Below are positions 58,113-64,000 of a DNA stretch of 64,000 bases, piece after piece. Origin of the DNA: Gammaproteobacteria bacterium (GTDB lineage: Bacteria; Pseudomonadota; Gammaproteobacteria; Steroidobacterales; GCA-2729495); contig JAJRUG010000128.1 in the NCBI GenBank assembly GCA_024277915.1, forward strand, positions 30,711 through 94,710, given 5' to 3'. The position numbers were made by a program, and so were the translations under genes. The notes under the pieces are model-generated. The model searched no databases and was not told the origin of the DNA. It saw nothing but the letters and a program-made list of their open reading frames with translations. The first letter of the stretch is position 1; the number at the start of each line of letters is the position of its first letter.

Positions 58113-58961
58113 ATGTCGGCTGAGACTGGTACGCTTTATGTGGTCGCTACTCCGATCGGGAATCTTGATGATATCAGTACCCGGGCACGAACCGTGCTCG
58201 GATCGGTAGATCTTGTGGCGGGCGAGGATACCCGGCGGGTTCGCCAATTACTAACCCGGTTCGGGATCAGCTGCAGGCTCATGTCGCTGCACGAGCACAA
58301 TGAATCGGGACGGGTGCAGCCGATCATTGATCGCCTGAAAGCCGGCGACGATGTGGCGTTGGTCAGTGATGCCGGTACACCACTGGTCAGTGATCCGGGT
58401 TATCGGCTGGTGGCAGCCGCACGCGCGCAGGGATTGCCGGTCAGTCCGATTCCAGGGAGTTGCGCTTTGATCGCGGCTCTGTCGGTAGCGGGTCTGCCGA
58501 CGGACCGGTTTCGCTTCGAGGGTTTCCTGCCGGCCAGGTCGGCTGCCCGGAGGACGGTGCTCGGGGGGCTCAAGGACTGCCCTGAGACGCTGGTTTTCTA
58601 CGAAGCAGTTCATCGCATTCATGAAGCTCTTGATGACATGAGCAGCACGTTCGGTCCCGACCGGCCGGTGACGGTCGCCAGGGAGCTGACCAAACTGTAT
58701 GAGACTTTCTACCACGGCAGTCTCGAGGCGGTGCGAGCCCAACTGGCGGCAGATCCGGGAGCCGGTAAAGGTGAATATACGCTGGTTGTGGGTGGTAATC
58801 AGCATGAAACCAGTATGGATCAGCAAGATCTGGAGCGGATCGTCTCGATTCTGTGCCAGCAGCTGCCGGCCGCACAGGCTGCCACGCTGGCCGGCAAGAT
58901 CACCGGGGCGACCCGCAAGCAGGCATACAAAATCGCGGTTGGCTTGCGCAACGACTCCTAG
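58113..58961 (+). CDS. rsmI: 16S rRNA (cytidine1402-2'-O)-methyltransferase
   Basis: 282 residues, tetrapyrrole-methylase fold. Methylates the ribose of C1402 in the 30S decoding centre; RsmH at 60070 methylates the base of the same nucleotide. N-terminal YVVATPIGNLDDISTRA, VAGEDTRRVRQLL, SDAGTPLVSDPGY and PGSCALIAALSVAGL are diagnostic. Immediately upstream of rnpB. Confidence 0.97.
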   Translation: MSAETGTLYVVATPIGNLDDISTRARTVLGSVDLVAGEDTRRVRQLLTRFGISCRLMSLHEHNESGRVQPIIDRLKAGDDVALVSDAGTPLVSDPGYRLVAAARAQGLPVSPIPGSCALIAALSVAGLPTDRFRFEGFLPARSAARRTVLGGLKDCPETLVFYEAVHRIHEALDDMSSTFGPDRPVTVARELTKLYETFYHGSLEAVRAQLAADPGAGKGEYTLVVGGNQHETSMDQQDLERIVSILCQQLPAAQAATLAGKITGATRKQAYKIAVGLRNDS

Positions 58962-58974
58962 TATTGTGGATCCT

Positions 58975-59348
58975 GGAGCTGGCCAGACAATCGCGCGGCG
59001 GGATGACCCGCCGGGAGGAAAGTCCGGGCTCCTGCAGACAGGGTGCCAGGTAACGCCTGGGGGGCGCGAGCCTACGGAAAGTGCCACAGAAAATATACCG
59101 CCATCGGCTGCTCGCAGCTCGTGGTAAGGGTGAAATGGTGCGGTAAGAGCGCACCGCGCGGGTGGCAACACGCCGCGGCATGGTAAACCCCACCCGGAGC
59201 AAGACCAAATAGGGGAGTACCCGGATACCTCAGGGTGTCCGGACCGGATGTCTGCCCGGACTCCCGGGTAGGTCGCTTGAGGCCGCTGGCGACAGCGGTC
59301 CCAGATGAATGATTGCCCCCGACAGAACCCGGCTTATCGGCCAGCTCC
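58975..59348 (+). ncRNA. rnpB: RNase P RNA, bacterial type A
   Basis: Catalytic RNA that removes 5' leaders from pre-tRNAs. Conserved blocks in order: gaggaaagtccgggctcc (CR I), agggtgccaggtaacgcctg, gtaagggtgaaatggtgcgg, taagagcgcaccgcgcggg, ggtaaaccccacccggagca, ccaaatagggg and gacagaacccggcttat (CR V). The 5' ggagctggcc pairs with 3' ggccagctcc to close helix P1. A run of five T at 59349 may end the transcript. Ends are set from P1 and are accurate to a few bases. Confidence 0.97.
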
Positions 59349-59502
59349 TTTTTCCTGATTTATTTCTCAAACCTCGATAATCCCGAAGCAAAGTCTTCTA
59401 ACGCTTTGATTTTGTGTGATTGCAGGCCTCTTCATAGCCTCTAAATCACTCATCAGAACACGGCTAAGTTGCTGTCCCCAAAGAATTAATCGTTGTTCGC
59501 GG

Positions 59503-59531
59503 TTGAAGTGCCGTCATATTGCCTCTATAGT
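59503..59531 (+). promoter_or_regulatory. Predicted promoter of the mraZ (dcw) operon
   Basis: TTGAAG (59503-59508), 17-bp spacer, TATAGT (59526-59531). A start point near 59538 falls within the MraZ boxes, as expected for autorepression by MraZ. Confidence 0.65.
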
Positions 59532-59565
59532 GGAGAGAAGTGGAGAGCAGTGGGAGAGAGTGGGC
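59531..59565 (+). promoter_or_regulatory. MraZ operator, four boxes
   Basis: tggag, tggag, tggga and tgggc at 59531, 59541, 59551 and 59561, spaced exactly 10 bp. This is the TGGG(A)-N5 direct repeat bound by MraZ, one box per subunit. Four boxes are present instead of the three described for E. coli, the first two in a weaker tggag form. Confidence 0.85.
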
Positions 59566-59583
59566 TAGATTGTCCAATTTATC

Positions 59584-60039
59584 GTGTTTCGTGGTGCAAC
59601 AAAAATCACCCTTGATGCCAAGGGGCGGCTGGCTATACCGGCTCGTTATCGCGATCGGATTATCGCCCGTTGCGAAGGCCACCTCGTCTGCACGATCGAT
59701 CAGGACAAGTGCCTGCTGCTTTATCCGGTTCCTGACTGGGAAGACATCGAACGACAGCTGATGCGATTGCCCAGCCTGAACAAGGCGGCACGAAAACTGC
59801 AGCGATTGATGGTCGGTTATGCCTCGGATCTTGATCTGGATGGGCATGGTCGGGTTTTGATTCCGAGAGAGTTAAGGGAATACGCAGGACTTGATCGTCA
59901 GTCGATCCTGATTGGTCAGGGTAACAAATTTGAGCTTTGGGACGAAGCGTGTTGGAACGCGAAAAGGGATGCCTGGTTGACTGAAGGTGGCGAAGAGGGA
60001 CTCGAACTGCCGCCTGAACTGGAATCCCTGTCGCTGTAG
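59584..60039 (+). CDS. mraZ: Transcriptional regulator MraZ
   Basis: 151 residues, two SpoVT/AbrB-like domains. Binds the repeats at 59531-59565 and represses the division and cell wall cluster. DxxGRL motifs: LDAKGRLAIPARYR and LDLDGHGRVLIPRELR. GTG start, no strong ribosome site. First gene of mraZ-rsmH-ftsL-ftsI-murE. Confidence 0.97.
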   Translation: MFRGATKITLDAKGRLAIPARYRDRIIARCEGHLVCTIDQDKCLLLYPVPDWEDIERQLMRLPSLNKAARKLQRLMVGYASDLDLDGHGRVLIPRELREYAGLDRQSILIGQGNKFELWDEACWNAKRDAWLTEGGEEGLELPPELESLSL

Positions 60040-60069
60040 ATATCCCGGTGATCGGGCTGGACGACCAGA

Positions 60070-61014
60070 GTGGGTAACCATGTACCTGTGCTGCTTGATG
60101 AGGTTTTACACCAGTTGGCGATCAGGCCGGATGGTGTCTACATCGATTGTACTTTTGGTCGCGGAGGGCACAGCCAGGCGATTCTCGATCAGTTAGGACC
60201 TGAAGGTTTGGTGTTCGGATTGGATCGCGATCCGGAAGCAGTGCGAGTTGGGGAACAGCTCAGTCAACAAGATCCTCGGTTTTATATCGAGCACAAGAGT
60301 TTCGGGCAGTTGGGCGCATTTCTGGAAAGCAGGCAATTGAGCGGCAAAGTCAGCGGGGTTTTGTTTGATCTGGGGGTTTCCTCACCTCAACTTGAGGATG
60401 CCCGGCGCGGGTTCAGCTTTTTGCATGACGGCCCTCTGGATATGCGTATGGATCCGTCAAGCGGGATGCCGGCAGAAACATGGATTAATTCGGCTTCGGA
60501 GCAGGAGATCGCCGGGGTGTTGTTTCGCTACGGTGAAGAACGGGCTTCTCGAAAGATCGCGAGAGCGATCTGCGAACAACGAAAGTCAAGTTCGATCACG
60601 ACGACCGGGCAACTGGCAGCGCTGATTGAGGAGGTTTTACCGCGGCGTAGCCACGGCAAAGGAAAAGGAAAGACCAGACATCCGGCAACCAGATCATTTC
60701 AGGCCATCAGGATATTTGTTAACCAGGAGCTTGACGAGATTTCCCTGGCGCTGACTGCTGCATTGGAGAGCCTGGCTGTCGGTGGACGACTATGTGTTAT
60801 CAGCTTTCATTCCCTGGAAGACAGGATTGTAAAGCGATTTTTTCGTGAAGGTGCGCGGGTTGATCCGGCACTGGCGGGCTTGCCTGTCGTGCCGGATTCA
60901 GCTCTTCCGAGCCTGACATTGCCCTCGCGAGCGATTCGAGCCGCAGAACCTGAGCTTGAGAATAATCCCAGAGCACGCAGCGCCATACTGAGAGTTGCCG
61001 AGCGGCTGGCATGA
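60070..61014 (+). CDS. rsmH: 16S rRNA (cytosine1402-N4)-methyltransferase
   Basis: 314 residues. Base methylation of C1402, complementing RsmI. HVPVLLDEVL at the N terminus, DCTFGRGGHSQAIL of the SAM site, FDLGVSSPQLE and the C-terminal FHSLEDRIVKRFF. GTG start 60070. Overlaps ftsL by 4 bp. Confidence 0.97.
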   Translation: MGNHVPVLLDEVLHQLAIRPDGVYIDCTFGRGGHSQAILDQLGPEGLVFGLDRDPEAVRVGEQLSQQDPRFYIEHKSFGQLGAFLESRQLSGKVSGVLFDLGVSSPQLEDARRGFSFLHDGPLDMRMDPSSGMPAETWINSASEQEIAGVLFRYGEERASRKIARAICEQRKSSSITTTGQLAALIEEVLPRRSHGKGKGKTRHPATRSFQAIRIFVNQELDEISLALTAALESLAVGGRLCVISFHSLEDRIVKRFFREGARVDPALAGLPVVPDSALPSLTLPSRAIRAAEPELENNPRARSAILRVAERLA

Positions 61015-61289
61015 TCGGAGTCCTGCCACGATTTGTGCTGGGATTTGTGCTGACGGGGCTGGTGATGGCCTCGGCTATTGGTTGTATCTACGCCAAGCAT
61101 GAATCACGCAAGTTGTTTACCGAGCTTCAGAGCATGATCGACGAACGGGACGAGCTTGAAGTTGAGTGGGGGCGCCTGCGGATCGAGCAAAGCATGTGGT
61201 CGACGCACGCACGGGTCGAACAACTGGCGCGCCAGGAAATGCGTATGCGATCACCGCGTCCGGATGAAATCCAGCTGATGCGGCCATGA
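61011..61289 (+). CDS. ftsL: Cell division protein FtsL
   Basis: 92 residues. Short cytoplasmic tail, one transmembrane helix (about 8-26) and a periplasmic leucine-zipper coiled coil. Partner of FtsB and FtsQ in the divisome. Identity rests on size, topology and position between rsmH and ftsI. Confidence 0.93.
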   Translation: MIGVLPRFVLGFVLTGLVMASAIGCIYAKHESRKLFTELQSMIDERDELEVEWGRLRIEQSMWSTHARVEQLARQEMRMRSPRPDEIQLMRP

Positions 61290-63016
61290 GCTCAAAACGT
61301 CGGCAATTGAACAGTCAGCAACGCAGCTTTTTGCAGCGTTGCCATTTTGTATCCGCGTTCTTGCTGCTGTTTGCCGTGGTGCTTGGTGCCCGGGCGGTAC
61401 ACCTGCAGGTATTCGACATTAGCTTTCTCAATGAGCAGGCCGATGCGAGGCATTTGCGGTTTGCCAGGATCTCTGCACATCGTGGCGCTGTCACCGACAG
61501 GAATGGCGAGCCGCTGGCGGTCAGCACGCCTGTTGACAGTGTATGGGTTAATCCACGTGAACTGCTGGAATTCCCGGATCAGATTCCGGCTTTGGCAGTT
61601 TCTCTGAAGCTCGAACGAGAGTCACTGACTCGCCGGCTGACTCGTAACGCCAACAAGGAGTTCATGTACCTGAAGCGGCACATGAATCCAGTCGATGCAT
61701 CAGCAATAGAAAAAAGAAAATTCCCCGGTGTGTATCTGCTTCGTGAATACCGTCGATACTACCCGGTTGGTGAAGTGACCGGGCACCTGATCGGTTTCAC
61801 CAATGTGGATGATGTGGGTCAGGAGGGTCTGGAGCTGGCCTTCGATCACTGGATGGCGAGCACCCCGGGAAAAAAGAAAGTACTGAAGGATCGTTACGGC
61901 GATATCGTTGAAGATGTAGAGAGCATCAAGCCACCGAAGCCGGGCAGAGATCTGGTCACCTCCATTGACCTGCGTATTCAGTATCTGGCCTATCGCGAGC
62001 TCAAGTCTGCCATACAGGCTCACAAAGCCAAGTCAGGTTCTGTCGTTGTTCTGGATGTCAGAACCGGCGAAGTGCTCGCCATGGCCAATCAGCCAGCCTA
62101 CAACCCCAATGACCGTTCACAGTTCATTGCATCAAGGTATCGTAACCGGTGTATCACCGATATTTTTGAACCAGGCTCCAGTTTCAAGCCGTTGATTATT
62201 GCCGCAGCGCTGGAGAGCGGGCAGTATCAGCCGGACAGTCAGGTCAACACGGCTCCGGGCCGTGTCGAAATTGGCTCCAAGGTGATCGAAGACACTGAAA
62301 ATCTGGGCCGCATTGACCTTGCCACAATTTTGACACGTTCCAGCAACGTTGGCGCAACCATGGTGGCGATGACGCTTGATCCAGCCGTTTTGTGGGACGT
62401 GTTGTCCAAATTCGGTATCGGGCAACTGACTTCCAGTGGCTTTCCCGGGGAGTCGGCCGGCTTGTTAAGCTACTACGAAAACTGGCGACCCATTAGTCAG
62501 GCCACATTGGCTTACGGTTACGGGCTTTCTCTAACGCCATTGCAGCTTGCCCAGGCCTATGCAGCGATCGCCTCAGGTGGATTACGCCGTCCTGTGTCAC
62601 TGCTTCGCATTGATAGTCCGCCCATAGCTCGTCGTGTTATCAAGCCGGAAACGGCGCAGGCAGTACTGGCAATGCTTGAAACGGTTGCCGGCCCGACAGG
62701 TGGAGCGCGGAACGCAGCAGTTCCCGGATATCGTGTGGCAGGCAAGACAGGTACCGCCAGGAAAGCGACCGCCGGCGGATATGCGGAAGACCGGCATACC
62801 GCGGTATTTGCCGGTATTGCTCCAGTCTCTGATCCACGTCTGGCGATTGTCGTGGTGATCGCCGAGCCTGGCGCCGGGGAGTACTACGGCAGCACGGTAG
62901 CAGCTCCGGTTTTTTCAAAAGTAGCTTCAGGCTCACTGCGTATTCTTGCAATTGAGCCCGACTCGGTTGATCCGGTTGACCGTGGTCAAACCACTATACT
63001 AGCCAGAAGCCAATGA
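61286..63016 (+). CDS. ftsI: Penicillin-binding protein 3 / FtsI
   Basis: 576 residues. Septal peptidoglycan transpeptidase. Membrane anchor (about 20-42), dimerisation domain, transpeptidase domain with SxxK in EPGSSFKPL (Ser about 300), SSN in RSSNVGAT and KTG in AGKTGTARK. Coupled to ftsL and murE by 4-bp overlaps. Confidence 0.97.
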   Translation: MSSKRRQLNSQQRSFLQRCHFVSAFLLLFAVVLGARAVHLQVFDISFLNEQADARHLRFARISAHRGAVTDRNGEPLAVSTPVDSVWVNPRELLEFPDQIPALAVSLKLERESLTRRLTRNANKEFMYLKRHMNPVDASAIEKRKFPGVYLLREYRRYYPVGEVTGHLIGFTNVDDVGQEGLELAFDHWMASTPGKKKVLKDRYGDIVEDVESIKPPKPGRDLVTSIDLRIQYLAYRELKSAIQAHKAKSGSVVVLDVRTGEVLAMANQPAYNPNDRSQFIASRYRNRCITDIFEPGSSFKPLIIAAALESGQYQPDSQVNTAPGRVEIGSKVIEDTENLGRIDLATILTRSSNVGATMVAMTLDPAVLWDVLSKFGIGQLTSSGFPGESAGLLSYYENWRPISQATLAYGYGLSLTPLQLAQAYAAIASGGLRRPVSLLRIDSPPIARRVIKPETAQAVLAMLETVAGPTGGARNAAVPGYRVAGKTGTARKATAGGYAEDRHTAVFAGIAPVSDPRLAIVVVIAEPGAGEYYGSTVAAPVFSKVASGSLRILAIEPDSVDPVDRGQTTILARSQ

Positions 63017-64000
63017 TGTCTTATAAAGACAATCATGCAGACGGCGGAAATGGCGATATGAACCTTCAGTTCCTGTTACAGGGTCTGGATGTAGTCGTGC
63101 CGTCGCTGAGTATTTCCGATATCAGCATCTCAAGCCGTAGCATCAGGCCGGGTGGTTTGTTTCTGGCCTGTGCCGGGGCCCGTCAGCATGGGCTGGAGTT
63201 CCTCGATCAAGCTATTGCGGCCGGAGCCAGGGCGGTAGCCTGGGAGCCTGTTCAGGGTGTGAGTATGCCGGTGCTCCCGAAAGGGTTGCCGTGCATTGCG
63301 ATACCGGACCTCACCAGTGAGTTGGGTGGTATTGCCAATCGATTTTTCGGAGCACCATCCGAATCATTGCAGGTCACCGGAATCACCGGTACCAATGGAA
63401 AAACCACAACGGCTTTTCTGGTTGCACGGGCACTGGACCGGCTGGGTAAAACAACCGGCTATATGGGCACACTCGGATACGGGTTTGGTGACGAGTTACA
63501 AGCATCTTCGATGACCACACCTGATTGCATTACCCTGCACCGCCGGTTGCGAGCACTGCTGGATGCCGGTGCGACTCATGTTGTTACAGAAGTGTCATCA
63601 CATGCGCTGGATCAGCAGCGGGTTTCAGGTGTCCGGATTCGAACCGGTGCATTCACCAACCTGAGTCGGGATCACCTGGATTATCATGGTGACCTCGATC
63701 GTTATGCTGATGCAAAAGCGCGGTTGTTTCGCCGGCCCGGCATGACCGCGGCGGTGGTCAATGTGACCGATAATACTGGCAGAACAATTGCAGCAGAAAT
63801 TTCTGCAGGTGCAAACACAGCAATGAAGCTGGTCACAGTCGGGTCGACATCTGCTCTCGATAGCCCTGTCAGAATCGGGCTCCAATATGAAATTTTGCAG
63901 ACTGATCCGCATGGTTTGCAGATTAGTCTGTCGGGGGAATACGGGAAAGCAACTATAAACAGTCCTCTTTGGGGGGCGTTTAATGCAGAAAATCTTGTTA
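63013..64000 (+). CDS. murE: UDP-N-acetylmuramoyl-L-alanyl-D-glutamate--2,6-diaminopimelate ligase (5' part, cut by window end)
   Basis: 329 complete codons, open at the right edge. Adds meso-DAP to the UDP-MurNAc dipeptide. Seen: SISDISISSRSIRPGGLFLAC at the N terminus, ATP loop ITGTNGKTTT, TTPDCITLH, and EVSSHALDQQRV, then FTNLSRDHLDYHG. The ATG at 63013 overlaps the ftsI stop (ATGA); ATG 63016 and ATG 63058 are alternative starts. Confidence 0.95.
   Translation, partial: MMSYKDNHADGGNGDMNLQFLLQGLDVVVPSLSISDISISSRSIRPGGLFLACAGARQHGLEFLDQAIAAGARAVAWEPVQGVSMPVLPKGLPCIAIPDLTSELGGIANRFFGAPSESLQVTGITGTNGKTTTAFLVARALDRLGKTTGYMGTLGYGFGDELQASSMTTPDCITLHRRLRALLDAGATHVVTEVSSHALDQQRVSGVRIRTGAFTNLSRDHLDYHGDLDRYADAKARLFRRPGMTAAVVNVTDNTGRTIAAEISAGANTAMKLVTVGSTSALDSPVRIGLQYEILQTDPHGLQISLSGEYGKATINSPLWGAFNAENLV

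Overview
The window is chromosomal DNA of a gammaproteobacterium, close to gap-free in coding and carrying almost only housekeeping genes. Gene order supports this: kdsD-kdsC-lptC-lptA-lptB-rpoN-hpf-rapZ, ibaG-murA, a DegS-type protease, petABC-sspAB, gmhA-yraN-lpoA/rsmI-rnpB, and the start of the dcw cluster (mraZ-rsmH-ftsL-ftsI-murE). Heptose/Kdo/Lpt genes, lipoproteins, TolC and LpoA show a Gram-negative, LPS-bearing envelope; petABC shows aerobic or otherwise cytochrome bc1-linked respiration. I cannot name a genus. The left edge (1-164) holds no feature I can support, and murE runs off the right edge.

Layout. 0-5 kb: periplasmic DegP/MucD-type protease (-), then a split class II ribonucleotide reductase (nrdJa-nrdJb) behind two NrdR-like boxes. 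5-13.8 kb: unknown lipoprotein, hldE-waaA, tolC and a PIMT-like methyltransferase (-), and a PAS-GGDEF-EAL protein. 13.8-19 kb: the only clearly accessory stretch, with a Fic protein lacking the catalytic His, a palindromic operator array and a 1100-residue repeat lipoprotein, bordered by repeat fragments. 19-24.8 kb: pyrophosphate module (K+-independent H+-PPase, PPi-type phosphofructokinase), adk, rnd. 24.8-28 kb: mpl, macro-domain protein, rubredoxin, TraB/GumN protein. 28-31.4 kb: metK-ahcY-cpdA (-). 31.5-39.9 kb: tkt-gap-pgk-pyk followed by a nucleotide-transporter-like membrane protein and a patatin. 40-48.6 kb: envelope/sigma-54 cluster (-) ending in mgtE. 48.6-64 kb: ibaG-murA, degS-like gene, petABC-sspAB, gmhA-yraN-lpoA, rsmI, rnpB and the dcw cluster.

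How the genes work together. hldE, gmhA, waaA, kdsC, kdsD and lptABC make and export LPS; murA, murE, mpl, ftsI and lpoA build and recycle peptidoglycan. tkt, gap, pgk, pyk and the PPi-dependent phosphofructokinase are central carbon enzymes, and the H+-PPase shares the pyrophosphate pool with the latter. metK and ahcY form two arms of the SAM cycle.

The most unusual signal is a dispersed element of roughly 180-200 bp seen four times (13.8, 23.4, 27.0 and 39.9 kb), each time between the 3' ends of two converging genes. It has a nearly invariant 35-nt core, arms of 21-23 nt whose sequence differs between copies but which remain self-complementary, a spacer of fixed length, and a conserved tail. 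The 13.8-kb copy is broken and fused, at a short shared sequence, to a 47-bp fragment of hppA whose parent lies 5.3 kb away on the other side of the fic/lipoprotein island. Compared with related genomes the envelope cluster also lacks the Mla and PTS-Ntr genes, and yraN has no standard start codon.
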